Source of the DNA: an uncultured Eubacteriales bacterium
GTDB lineage: Bacteria > Bacillota > Clostridia > Christensenellales > DTU072
DNA length: 64,000 bases
Reading direction: 5' to 3'
NCBI GenBank assembly: GCA_949292905.1
Contig: CASFAV010000002.1
Span: forward strand, 1-64,000
Shown here: positions 24,737-32,990 of the stretch, in pieces
Numbering within the stretch: the first letter of the stretch is position 1
Layout: every line of letters begins with the position of its first letter
The notes under the pieces: model-generated
What the model was told of the DNA's origin: nothing
The model's input: only the letters and a program-made list of their open reading frames with translations
Database searches by the model: none
Translations under genes and position numbers: made by a program

Positions 24737-25889
24737 AATTGACCTCCACCACCTTGCCCATACGGCGCAGGTGATCGGAAATGGTGTCGACGAGCTTCAG
24801 CTTCATCGTGATATCGATGGGAAGTCCCTGGTGAGCGGCGTTAATGCTCTGCCCCACGAAGAATGTGACGTGCGTCGCCTGCTCGAAAAGAATGTCCGCA
24901 AGCAGCGAAGCGCCGTCTTTTTTCGTGAAATATTTAGGGGTGAGGTCGCTCGTGCTCAAATATTTTTCGCTGAGCTCGACGAGCTTACGCAAAGTCAGCA
25001 CGCCTTCCGTCGTGAGATCTATCCCGTCGATATGCCCTATCGGGGGCACGTCCTTATCGGGAAAATCGAAGTCGGTCTTGATCGTCTTACCGAGATAACG
25101 CGCCACTATAGTGGAGCTCGTACCGCCGCAGACGACTTTTTTCCCCGGTCCTTCCATAAAGCGCGCCACATAGAAATCGTCCTTCGATTTGTCTACGGGC
25201 GGTCCGACCATAATATTGACGTGGAGCGCTTCGCGCACCCTGACCGCCGCCACCGTGGTGTCGTCGCCGGGAGAATCGAGATAGAGGTCGTTGCATGCGC
25301 TCGCGAGCAGGCACGCGACGCATCTCGCGCTCATAGTGGGTTTGACGGCTTTGTCGAGGTAGGCTTTGACGTCCTTGCGGAGCCAACCGAAATTGAGTAT
25401 CATTCCGATACCCGCGTGAATGACGCCGTCGCTCATCATGACGATATAATCGCCGGGTTTCAGTTTAAGTTCGGTGATATAGACCGTTTTGCCGCTGTAA
25501 TCGTGCGCTTTACGGTCGAAATCGGCGCATTTGCCGCCGGTAATGTATATGGCTTCGGGATTGTCGAATTCGAACAGATACCCTTCGCCCTGCTTATTCA
25601 TGTAAACTACGGAAAAAGTGGCGTACGCCACTCCCCTTTCTTTGCACACGGGCAAAGTCTGTATAATGGTATTGACGCACTCGTCGAGGTCGATGCCGTT
25701 GGAGACCATGGTGCAAAGTATCTTGCTCGTAAGCGTGGCGAGAATATTGGCTTTTACGCCGCTTCCCAGCCCGTCTGCGAGCACCACGGTGGTATAATCG
25801 CCGTTATACGCTACTTCCACTTTGTCGCCGCACAGTTCTTCGTGCGCCTTGTTGAGCGAGGTGTATCCGTTCTCGAGATAAAGCTCCAT
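24729..25889 (-). CDS. SpoIIE/PP2C-type serine phosphatase
   Basis: A 386-residue protein. Residues 1-220 are a PP2C/SpoIIE phosphatase domain: VVLADGLGSGVKANILA with the metal-binding aspartate and glycine loop, MMSDGVIHAG with the second aspartate, and SPGDDTTVAAVRV with the C-terminal metal ligands. These enzymes remove phosphate from serine or threonine of regulator proteins. The C-terminal 165 residues (from VNIMVGPPVDKS, CGGTSSTIVARYL) are an extra domain I do not recognise. No membrane segments, unlike sporulation SpoIIE. It lies directly after the sensory hydrogenase. PP2C phosphatases next to PAS-containing [FeFe] hydrogenases are a known association, so it is the likely output of the sensor. 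Confidence 0.88.
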   Translation of the reverse strand: MELYLENGYTSLNKAHEELCGDKVEVAYNGDYTTVVLADGLGSGVKANILATLTSKILCTMVSNGIDLDECVNTIIQTLPVCKERGVAYATFSVVYMNKQGEGYLFEFDNPEAIYITGGKCADFDRKAHDYSGKTVYITELKLKPGDYIVMMSDGVIHAGIGMILNFGWLRKDVKAYLDKAVKPTMSARCVACLLASACNDLYLDSPGDDTTVAAVRVREALHVNIMVGPPVDKSKDDFYVARFMEGPGKKVVCGGTSSTIVARYLGKTIKTDFDFPDKDVPPIGHIDGIDLTTEGVLTLRKLVELSEKYLSTSDLTPKYFTKKDGASLLADILFEQATHVTFFVGQSINAAHQGLPIDITMKLKLVDTISDHLRRMGKVVEVNYD

Positions 25890-25907
25890 ACTTCCTTCCC
25901 CGCCGTT

Positions 25908-27602
25908 TTATTCTTCTTCCTTCGAGTCGGACAAAGTCTTCTTCAGCTTGAGGAGCGCGACTTTCGTTTCCGCAGTCGTCTCGCCGAGCAAAGAAGCTAT
26001 CTCCTGCGCTACGCGCATCTGCTTCTTGATGACTTCGTCGGTGGTTTCGAGAGTTTTGGCTTTTACTTCGTCGAGCTGTTTGTCGTACGCCACGCTGTCG
26101 GTGACGTCCTTCAGGACCGCGAAAAGTATCTTGTGCTCTGGAAGCAATACGATATTCATATCCGCGTAACGCTTGGTCTGCTCGATGAACATATGTTTCT
26201 TGACCACGTTCTTGCCGCCGTTCAACGCCATGACGAAAGCGTCCGCGTTGATACACTCGTAAATGTATAGACCTTTCGGATCGGTCTCGGTGATGCCGAG
26301 TATCTTCCGCGCGAGCCCGTTCAGCTCGCTGATGCGCAGATCGTAGTCGAGAATGAGTATGCCGTTGGGGCTGTTCTGAATGATCTCGTAGGACATACTC
26401 TCGGCGCGTGTACGCATATAAGGTATGCACATTTCTATGTCGGCGTTGCCGCGCGCCACGGCGATGGCTTTCTCTCTGCAAGTGGAATATCCGCAAGCGC
26501 CGCAGTTAAGCTCGTCTTCGGGCTTGAATTTGCCGGTCTTGGCAAGTATGGCGCGAATATCCCTTTCGCCGGGCACCACGGAATTCACCGCAATGCGCGG
26601 GTGACCTTCGATAAGGCTAACGCCTTCGGCGTCTATCCTGACCGGTTCTGTTCCAGTTTCGCCGACGTATTTGCGCACCGCTTCGTTGGCTTTGAGCGCT
26701 CCTCCGGAACGCTTCAACGAGCAAGGTCCGTTGATGCAGGCGTATTCGCAGCAGTTGATCTCGATGAACATTCCTTCGAGATTCTCTATCCCCTCGAGCA
26801 CGTCGAAACTGCGGTGAACGCCGTCCACGGCGACGTATTCGTACCCGCCGGGAAGGCTCTCGAAAGACTTGATGATTCCGCGGCTTATGGGATAATAACG
26901 CGCTTTGTTCGCCGCCCCTTCCTTCTGATTCCCTACGGAAGCTATCGCGTCGAGATCGATATTCTTCGCCGCGAACATTTCGGAAAGCTCCTCGAAGGTG
27001 AGTACCCCCGCTATAACGCCGCTCTCTCTGGCTTCGCGCTTTTTGGCGATACACGGTCCGATGAAAACCACTTCGGCTTCGGGATAACGCTTTTTGAGAA
27101 GCCTTGCGTGCGCCACCATGGGCGACGCCACGGGCGCGAGATATTTGAGCGCCTTGGGATAATAAAGCTGTATCATCCTGTTGATCGCGGGGCAGGCGGA
27201 AGTTATGAAATTCTTGTAATCGCCGCTTGCAAGGAGCTTGGCGTATTCTTCGGTGACGATATTCGCGCCGATCGCCGTCTCTTCCGCGCCGCGGAAGCCG
27301 AGCTTGGCGAGCGCTATCGTGAATACGCCGAAATCGGATACGCCGAAACTGCTTACAAACGAAGGAGCGACGCTCGCTATCACCGGCTTACCGCCGCGCA
27401 ACAACGCCTCGACGCTCTCCACTTCGCTGTGTACTTTTTTCGCGTTCTGAGGACAGACGGTGGTGCATTTTCCGCAGAGAATGCACCTGTCCTCTATGAT
27501 CTTCGCCTGATGCGATTCGAATTTGATCGCTTTGACGGGACACTCGCGCAAGCACTTGTAACAGTCCTTGCAACGGGCGGTCTTAAAATCGAGATATTCC
27601 AT
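25908..27602 (-). CDS. Sensory [FeFe] hydrogenase with PAS domain (HydS-like)
   Basis: A 564-residue modular redox sensor. Order: two ferredoxin clusters (CKDCYKCLRECP 11-22, CILCGKCTTVCP 40-51); an H-cluster domain with variant motifs TSACPAINR (134-142), FIGPCIAKKRE (180-190) and EINCCEYACINGPCS (281-295); a 4-cysteine Fe-S motif NCGACGYSTC (366-375) completed by Cys392; a PAS domain opening EIIQNSPNGILILDYDLRIS (406-425); and a coiled C-terminal output region. This fits the group C sensory hydrogenases, thought to sense H2 or redox state rather than turn over H2 rapidly. The output is probably the adjacent SpoIIE-type phosphatase, since no kinase domain is fused. Only a weak ribosome binding site precedes the ATG. 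Confidence 0.9.
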   Translation of the reverse strand: MEYLDFKTARCKDCYKCLRECPVKAIKFESHQAKIIEDRCILCGKCTTVCPQNAKKVHSEVESVEALLRGGKPVIASVAPSFVSSFGVSDFGVFTIALAKLGFRGAEETAIGANIVTEEYAKLLASGDYKNFITSACPAINRMIQLYYPKALKYLAPVASPMVAHARLLKKRYPEAEVVFIGPCIAKKREARESGVIAGVLTFEELSEMFAAKNIDLDAIASVGNQKEGAANKARYYPISRGIIKSFESLPGGYEYVAVDGVHRSFDVLEGIENLEGMFIEINCCEYACINGPCSLKRSGGALKANEAVRKYVGETGTEPVRIDAEGVSLIEGHPRIAVNSVVPGERDIRAILAKTGKFKPEDELNCGACGYSTCREKAIAVARGNADIEMCIPYMRTRAESMSYEIIQNSPNGILILDYDLRISELNGLARKILGITETDPKGLYIYECINADAFVMALNGGKNVVKKHMFIEQTKRYADMNIVLLPEHKILFAVLKDVTDSVAYDKQLDEVKAKTLETTDEVIKKQMRVAQEIASLLGETTAETKVALLKLKKTLSDSKEEE

Positions 27603-27619
27603 ATCGAGAATGTATCGGT

Positions 27620-27883
27620 TTACGCTTTCTTTTCCTCGTTGACCGCTTTAACGACGACGTCGTCGAAAAATTCGGTCACTTTGGCGGGATCGACTGCATA
27701 ATATTTGTCGTTCACGGTGACGCTCACGCCTTCGGCGCCGCACTTGCCCATGCAAAACGCTCCGCCGAGCTCCACGTCGTCGTCGAGCTTATTGGTCTTG
27801 ACGAGGTACTGGAGTTCTTCCACGACTTTGCGGGAACCTTTGAGGTGGCAGGAACTGCCGATACAAACGGTGATTTTAGCCAT
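27620..27883 (-). CDS. Thioredoxin-like [2Fe-2S] ferredoxin (NuoE/HydC-type)
   Basis: An 87-residue protein with the thioredoxin-like [2Fe-2S] fold. The four cluster ligands are seen as VCIGSSCHLKGS (two cysteines five residues apart) and GAFCMGKCG (two cysteines four apart), the pattern of NuoE and hydrogenase subunit C. It would pass electrons between a donor and the sensory hydrogenase encoded 18 bases downstream. The ATG has GGAG 13 bases upstream. Stand-alone versions of this protein commonly lie beside group C hydrogenases. Confidence 0.88.
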   Translation of the reverse strand: MAKITVCIGSSCHLKGSRKVVEELQYLVKTNKLDDDVELGGAFCMGKCGAEGVSVTVNDKYYAVDPAKVTEFFDDVVVKAVNEEKKA

Positions 27884-27897
27884 AACTTACATTCTCC

Positions 27898-28647
27898 TTA
27901 TTCGTAATCGACTACGTCTACCCAGTGCATAAGGAATTCGCGTTCGTTCTTCTTTCCTTTCACCATCTGGGAAGCCGCGACGATAGGTATCCATTTCTGA
28001 ACGTACTGCTTGGCGGTGTCGCTCGTCTTGCAGAAAAGGTCGAGGTACTTCTCGGCGGTGGTGATATCGCCGTCGAGCCAGAACAGAAGGTAAGTACGCG
28101 CCACGTCCGCGGAAGCGTTGCCCTGAGTGGCGTGCGCCCAGTCGATGATAAAGGGCGTTCCGTCCTTCGAAATGATTATGTTGCTCGGGTTGAAGTCGCC
28201 GTGGCACACTTTGTCGTGCTTGGGCATTCCGTCAAGCCTCGTGTGCAGATCGTAACGCGTGGTCGCGTCGAGATCCGCCGCCGAGATCTTGCGGTTCATC
28301 TTATCTTTCAGCTTGTTGAGCAACGGGGCTTTCTTCGAGTGTACCTCCATCTGCAGGTCCACGAACAACTTAAGATATTCGTCCTTCTTCTCGGGATTGG
28401 CTTTCATAAGCTGTTCGAGCGTTTTGCCTTCGATATATTGTAACACTATAGCCCATTTCCCGTCAATAGTGGTTACCTCGAGAAGTTTGGGAATATTGAG
28501 CCCGGTCTCCTCCACTCTCGCCTGATTGAGAGCCTCGTTGAGAATGTCCGCTTTGGAATAACTCTCGTCGAAAAGTTTGATGACTTTGTCGCCGCTGCGG
28601 TAAAGGGTCTTTGAATTGCGTACTGCTATGATCTTATCGAATTCCAT
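27898..28647 (-). CDS. Aminoglycoside-phosphotransferase-fold kinase
   Basis: A 249-residue APH/choline-kinase-fold protein. The Brenner motif CHGDFNPSNII (His149, Asp151, Asn156) and the metal-binding FIIDWAHA (Asp169) are intact, and VIKLF with YIEGKTLEQL form the N-lobe. It should transfer phosphate from ATP to a small molecule or a protein. It does not look like a resistance enzyme in context: it lies between adhE and the sensory-hydrogenase genes, with AAGGAG before the ATG. As the only kinase-like gene in an operon with a serine phosphatase, it could be the opposing kinase of that switch. This is inference; a metabolite kinase is as possible. Confidence 0.82.
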   Translation of the reverse strand: MEFDKIIAVRNSKTLYRSGDKVIKLFDESYSKADILNEALNQARVEETGLNIPKLLEVTTIDGKWAIVLQYIEGKTLEQLMKANPEKKDEYLKLFVDLQMEVHSKKAPLLNKLKDKMNRKISAADLDATTRYDLHTRLDGMPKHDKVCHGDFNPSNIIISKDGTPFIIDWAHATQGNASADVARTYLLFWLDGDITTAEKYLDLFCKTSDTAKQYVQKWIPIVAASQMVKGKKNEREFLMHWVDVVDYE

Positions 28648-28658
28648 TGCCGTTCTCC

Positions 28659-31262
28659 TTATTTTCCGTAATATGCGTTGAGGTACATTTGTTTAATCTC
28701 GCTCATCAGCGGATAGCGCGGGTTGGCGCCGGTGCACTGATCGTCGAACGCCTGCTCGACCATTTCGTCAAGTCTGTCGAGGAAGTTCTGTTCGTCGATG
28801 CCGTAGTCCTTGATGGTCTTTTTGATACCCACTTTCTCTTTGAGTTCGTCGATGGCTTTGATAAGGTTCTCGAGCTTCTCGGAGTCGTTCTTTCCTTTAA
28901 TTCCGAGATAATCGGCGACTTCGGCGTATCTCGCGAGAGTGTGCGGGTGATCGTACTGCGGGAAGGTACCCATCTTGGCGGGAACTTCGGCGGCGTTGAA
29001 GCGGAGCACTTCGTCTATCATAAGCGCGTTAGCCACGCCGTGCGGGAGGTGATGGAAAGCGCCGAGCTTATGCGCCATCGAGTGGCAAACTCCGAGGAAG
29101 GCGTTGGCAAAAGCCATACCCGCCATGGTGGCGGCGTTAGCCATCTTTTCACGTGCGAGCGGATCGTTGGGACCGTTGTCGTAAGCGCGGGGCAGATACT
29201 CGAATATCATCTTGAGGCTCCTCATCGCAAGACCGTCGGTATAATCGGTAGCCATCATCGAAGCGATAGCCTCGAGGTCGTGTGTCACCGCGTCGATACC
29301 GCTTGCGGAGGTAAGTCCCTTAGGCGCGTTCATCATCATATCCGCGTCCACGATAGCCATATTGGGCATGAGCTCGTAGTCGGCAAGAGGATATTTGACG
29401 CCGCTTCTCTCGTCGGTTATAACGGCGAACGGAGTGACTTCGGAGCCGGTACCGGCGGAGGTGGGCACCGCGATGAAGTACGCTTTCTCGCCCATCTTCG
29501 GGAAGGTGTAAACACGTTTACGGATATCCATAAAGCGCATTGCGAGATCCATAAAGTCGACTTCGGGATGCTCGTACATTACCCACATTATCTTACCGGC
29601 GTCCATAGCGGAGCCGCCGCCCACGGCGATGATGCAGTCGGGCTTAAATGCGTTCATTGCGGCGGTACCCTCTTTCGCGCAAGCGAGCGTGGGATCGGGA
29701 GCGACGTTGAAGAACGTGGTGTGGGTTATACCCATTTCGTCGAGTTTGTCGGTTATCGCTTTGGTGTAACCGTTATTGTAAAGGAAGCTGTCGGTGACGA
29801 TGAACGCTTTCTTCTTGCCCATAACGTTCTTGAGCTCGTCGAGAGCCACCGGGAGGCATCCTTTCTTTATGTATACTTTTTGCGGTGCTCTGAACCACAA
29901 CATATTTTCTCTCCTTTCCGCTACTGTCTTGATATTGATAAGGTGTTTGACGCCGACGTTTTCGCTGACGCTGTTGCCGCCCCAGGAACCGCATCCGAGC
30001 GTAAGGGAAGGCGTGAGTTTGAAGTTATATATATCGCCGATACCGCCCTGCGACGAAGGAGTGTTGACGAGCACGCGGCAGGTCTTCATCCTCGCGTAGA
30101 ACTTCTCCAGTTTTTCTTGCTGGGTAAGGCGGTCGATATATATCGAAGAAGTATGACCGAAGCCGCCGTCCGCGATAAGTCTTTCGGCTTTGTCGAGCGC
30201 TTCGTCAAAGCTCTTCGCGCGATACATGGCGAGTACGGGGGAGAGTTTCTCGTGAGCGAATTCTTCGCTGATGTCGACGGATTCCACTTCGCCGATGAGC
30301 ACTTTCGCGGTTTCGGGAACGGTAACGCCCGCGAGCGCCGCGATCTTATAAGCGGACTGCCCCACTATCTTGGCGTTAAGGGCGCCGTTGATGATTATCG
30401 TCTTACGCACCTTCTCGGTCTCGTCGGGCTTGAGGAAATAAGCTCCGCGCGCGGCGAATTCCTTTTTGACGGCATTGTAAACTTTGTCGAGCACGATGAC
30501 GGACTGCTCGGAAGCGCATATCATACCGTTATCGAAAGTCTTACTGTGGATAATGGAGTTGACGGCAAGCAGAATATCCGCGGTATCGTCGATTATTGCG
30601 GGAGTATTGCCCGCGCCCACGCCCACTGCGGGTTTACCGGACGAATACGCCGATTTGACCATTCCGGGACCGCCGGTAGCAAGGATTATGTCCGCTTCCT
30701 TCATGAGAAGGTTGGTCATCTCGAGGCTCGGAACGTCTATCCAGCCGATGATGCCTTCGGGAGCGCCCGCTTTGACCGCCGCTTCGAGCACTATTTTCGC
30801 CGCTTCGATGGTCGATTTCTTCGCTCTCGGATGGGGGCTGATGATTATACCGTTGCGGGTCTTCAACGCGATAAGAGTTTTGAATATCGCGGTGGAAGTG
30901 GGGTTCGTCGTAGGTATGACCGCGCAGATAACGCCCACGGGCTCCGCGATCTTTTTGATCCCGAAAGCCTTGTCTTCTTCGATAACGCCCACCGTCTTGG
31001 TGTTCTTATATGCGTTGTAGATGTACTCGGAAGCGTAATGGTTCTTGATGACCTTGTCTTCGACGACGCCCATTCCGGTCTCCTCTACCGCCATTTTGGC
31101 AAGAGGGATACGCATCTTGTTAGCCGCCATAGCCGCTTCGAAGAAGATTTTGTCTACCTGCTCCTGGGTGTAAGTAGCGAATTTAGCTTGCGCTTCGCGT
31201 ACTCTCGCGATTTCCCTTTCGAGCTTCTCGACACAGTCAACCGTTTCTCTTTGCAATGCCAT
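28659..31262 (-). CDS. adhE: Bifunctional acetaldehyde-CoA/alcohol dehydrogenase
   Basis: An 867-residue fermentation enzyme reducing acetyl-CoA to acetaldehyde and then ethanol with two NADH. Residues 1-430 are the aldehyde dehydrogenase half, with the catalytic cysteine strand FDNGMICASEQSVIV. Residues 450-867 are the iron-dependent alcohol dehydrogenase half, with the NAD-binding CIIAVGGGSAMDAGKIMW and the Fe-binding histidine regions (VTHDLEAIA, CHSMAHKLGAFHHLPHG). Length matches E. coli AdhE (891), and such proteins assemble into spirosomes. AGGAG precedes the ATG, 13 bases after rex. It follows the NADH-sensing repressor gene, so ethanol formation should rise when the NADH/NAD ratio is high. 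Confidence 0.97.
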   Translation of the reverse strand: MALQRETVDCVEKLEREIARVREAQAKFATYTQEQVDKIFFEAAMAANKMRIPLAKMAVEETGMGVVEDKVIKNHYASEYIYNAYKNTKTVGVIEEDKAFGIKKIAEPVGVICAVIPTTNPTSTAIFKTLIALKTRNGIIISPHPRAKKSTIEAAKIVLEAAVKAGAPEGIIGWIDVPSLEMTNLLMKEADIILATGGPGMVKSAYSSGKPAVGVGAGNTPAIIDDTADILLAVNSIIHSKTFDNGMICASEQSVIVLDKVYNAVKKEFAARGAYFLKPDETEKVRKTIIINGALNAKIVGQSAYKIAALAGVTVPETAKVLIGEVESVDISEEFAHEKLSPVLAMYRAKSFDEALDKAERLIADGGFGHTSSIYIDRLTQQEKLEKFYARMKTCRVLVNTPSSQGGIGDIYNFKLTPSLTLGCGSWGGNSVSENVGVKHLINIKTVAERRENMLWFRAPQKVYIKKGCLPVALDELKNVMGKKKAFIVTDSFLYNNGYTKAITDKLDEMGITHTTFFNVAPDPTLACAKEGTAAMNAFKPDCIIAVGGGSAMDAGKIMWVMYEHPEVDFMDLAMRFMDIRKRVYTFPKMGEKAYFIAVPTSAGTGSEVTPFAVITDERSGVKYPLADYELMPNMAIVDADMMMNAPKGLTSASGIDAVTHDLEAIASMMATDYTDGLAMRSLKMIFEYLPRAYDNGPNDPLAREKMANAATMAGMAFANAFLGVCHSMAHKLGAFHHLPHGVANALMIDEVLRFNAAEVPAKMGTFPQYDHPHTLARYAEVADYLGIKGKNDSEKLENLIKAIDELKEKVGIKKTIKDYGIDEQNFLDRLDEMVEQAFDDQCTGANPRYPLMSEIKQMYLNAYYGK

Positions 31263-31275
31263 AAATGTATATCTC

Positions 31276-31926
31276 CTAATTTTGGTTTTCTTTTCTCAAT
31301 ATTTCCTGCAGCTGGGCGGAAAGCACCGCCAGCGACGCAGCCATATTCTCGTTCTTGAGCGCGACGCTGTCCGGAACGACGATGTGTTCCTGCGTAAAGT
31401 TCCATATCCCGCGTATGCCCGCTTTCACGAGAAGATCCGCCATAGCCTGCGCGTGCTCCTGCGGCACGGTGAGGACGGCTATCTTGATGTCGAGCTTCTC
31501 GATAGCGCTCGCGAGCTTGCCGGTGGGAAGTATCTTCTTACCGTGAATGCTCTTGCCGATTATCGCGTCGTCAACGTCGAAACCGGCTATGATATTCAAT
31601 CCGTATTCTTCGAAGCCGCCGTATCCGAGAAGCGCCTGTCCGAGTTTGCCGGCGCCCACGAGCACGGCGTCCTTGACGTTGTTGCAACCGAGGAATTCCT
31701 CGAGATCGGCGATAAGATCGGCTACGAGATATCCCACTTTCGGTTTGCCGTCGAGGACTTTCGCCGCGGAAAGGTCTTTCTTGACAATCGACGGAGACAA
31801 AGAAAGCACTTCCGCGAGCGCCACGCTGGACACGGTCTCCCTGCCCTCTTTGCGCATCTCGTAAAGTGCCTTGAGATATTGCGGTAGCCTGTGATAGGTC
31901 GCCAGCGATACTTCGTTATCTGCCAT
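31276..31926 (-). CDS. rex: Redox-sensing transcriptional repressor Rex
   Basis: A 216-residue dimeric repressor that leaves DNA when NADH is bound. The N-terminal winged helix (residues 8-75) contains VSSVALAEVLSLSPSIVKKD, and the Rossmann domain shows LVGAGKLGQALLGYGGF (89-105). I chose ATG 31926, with GGAGAG 5 bases upstream, over an upstream in-frame TTG at 31941 that lies inside an operator-like repeat. It heads the operon and is followed by adhE, a classic Rex target. Its own promoter region carries ATCGAT repeats, consistent with autoregulation. Confidence 0.95.
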   Translation of the reverse strand: MADNEVSLATYHRLPQYLKALYEMRKEGRETVSSVALAEVLSLSPSIVKKDLSAAKVLDGKPKVGYLVADLIADLEEFLGCNNVKDAVLVGAGKLGQALLGYGGFEEYGLNIIAGFDVDDAIIGKSIHGKKILPTGKLASAIEKLDIKIAVLTVPQEHAQAMADLLVKAGIRGIWNFTQEHIVVPDSVALKNENMAASLAVLSAQLQEILRKENQN

Positions 31927-31939
31927 CTTACTCTCCGCC

Positions 31940-32006
31940 AATCGATAAAATTATATCGATATTTATTTATCGATTAAATTGTAATCCTTCCCGCCCCCGC
32001 TGTCAA
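31940..32006 (-). promoter_or_regulatory. Promoter and operator of the rex operon
   Basis: Minus strand -35 TTGACA (32001-32006), 17-base spacer, -10 TACAAT (31978-31983). Immediately downstream, where transcription starts, are three copies of ATCGAT at 31941-31946, 31955-31960 and 31969-31974, exactly 14 bp apart. The outer two are also arms of a perfect 10-bp inverted repeat (aatcgataaa / tttatcgatt). Position at the start site fits a repressor operator. The sequence differs from the usual clostridial Rex site TTGTTAANNNNTTAACAA. Confidence 0.75.
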
Positions 32007-32019
32007 GCGAAATACGCCA

Positions 32020-32165
32020 TAAAAAATAAATTTTTTAACGCCATCGCGCCGTTCCGTGTCCGCCCGTAAAACGATCAGGCTCCCGCGCGCTTTGCGCGTG
32101 AGAGGAAGTGACAAAGGTCGAGGCTTGCGCATAGGGTGTAATGAGCGGGGAAATACGGTCTACAT
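32020..32165 (+). other. Unassigned leader region before the nucleosidase gene
   Basis: The divergent gap between rex and the nucleosidase. It is GC-rich from 32041 to 32160 and includes a hairpin around gcgcgctttgcgcg, followed by a purine-rich stretch (gagaggaagtgacaaagg). I see no clear promoter for the plus-strand gene and no match to a riboswitch I know, though the structure would allow one. Confidence 0.25.
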
Positions 32166-32183
32166 AACATAAGGAGCGTAAAT

Positions 32184-32900
32184 ATGATAGCAATAGTAAC
32201 AACCGATTTCCCCGAACTCACCACGTCGCTGTGCGGAAGGTATCGCCTGTGCGAACACAGGGCGTACGGACTGCCCTTCTACATCGCGGAAATATGCGGC
32301 TCGCGCGTAATGCTTGCCAACGTAGGCGACACGAAGGTGGCTTCTGCGGTCAATCTCTCGAAACTCCTGAGTTGTCACCGTCCCGCGGCGGTGATAGCGA
32401 CGGGTAACCTTGCGGGAGTGAACGGCGCCGCGACAGGCACGGTCATAATAGCCTCCGACAGCGTGCAGTTCGACGTCGATTTCAGCAAGATAGGTTACTC
32501 GTGGGGAGAAATACCCACGCTCGGCAAAACCTATTTCCAAGCCGATCCCAATCTCACGGCGCTTGCCAAATGCGCGGGAGCGGCGTTGAGCGCGCAGTAT
32601 ATTACGGGCAGAGTCGTTACGGGCGACAGGTTCGTCGCCGACACGGTCAAAGCCAACGATCTTGTCTCCACGTGGTCGGCAACGGGTATCGACGCGGAAA
32701 CCGCGGCTCTTGCGGAATGCGCGTATATGTACGGCGTGCCTTTCGTATCCGTGAAAGCCGTAAGCAACTCCGGCGGCGATAACGCCGTAGGAGAATATAC
32801 CGCCAACCGTCTTGCCGCGAACTCCGTTTCCCTCGACTTCGCCCTTAAAATGGCGTGCATCGCCGCGGACGGACGTTGTATGTGCGGTTTCAATCCGTAA
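32184..32900 (+). CDS. MtnN-like nucleosidase with an altered catalytic residue
   Basis: A 238-residue protein of the purine nucleoside phosphorylase/MTA-SAH nucleosidase family, which hydrolyses 5'-methylthioadenosine or S-adenosylhomocysteine. Visible marks: Glu11 in FPEL at the position of the catalytic water-activating glutamate, GDRFVADTV, and IDAETAALAECA with the ribose-binding glutamate. The catalytic aspartate that protonates N7, in AISD of E. coli MtnN, is Asn here (AVSNSGG). In related phosphorylases Asn at this place goes with 6-oxopurines, so the substrate may be inosine- or guanosine-like, or activity may be reduced. AAGGAG precedes the ATG. It stands alone, followed by a terminator. 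Confidence 0.8.
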   Translation: MIAIVTTDFPELTTSLCGRYRLCEHRAYGLPFYIAEICGSRVMLANVGDTKVASAVNLSKLLSCHRPAAVIATGNLAGVNGAATGTVIIASDSVQFDVDFSKIGYSWGEIPTLGKTYFQADPNLTALAKCAGAALSAQYITGRVVTGDRFVADTVKANDLVSTWSATGIDAETAALAECAYMYGVPFVSVKAVSNSGGDNAVGEYTANRLAANSVSLDFALKMACIAADGRCMCGFNP

Positions 32901-32920
32901 AGCGACGAAGTACTTAAGAA

Positions 32921-32947
32921 AAGACCGTCCGCGTTGCGGGCGGTCTT
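32921..32947. terminator. Bidirectional terminator between the nucleosidase and deoC
   Basis: Twelve-bp stem aagaccgtccgc (32921-32932) / gcgggcggtctt (32936-32947) with one G-U pair. The minus strand continues with a T-rich run; the plus strand has a weaker one. Serves both converging genes. Confidence 0.7.
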
Positions 32948-32990
32948 GATCTTCGCATTATAAAATAGGATAAATAATTAAATAAGATGA

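Noticed and set aside
27898..28647. Aminoglycoside resistance gene
   Set aside because: The APH fold is clear, but the gene sits inside a conserved-looking redox operon with backbone composition and shows no resistance-gene hallmark.
28647..31358. 903-codon plus-strand frame opposite adhE
   Set aside because: A shadow of adhE: codon bias of the real gene keeps the opposite frame open; composition is His/Arg/Val-rich nonsense and there is no homology.
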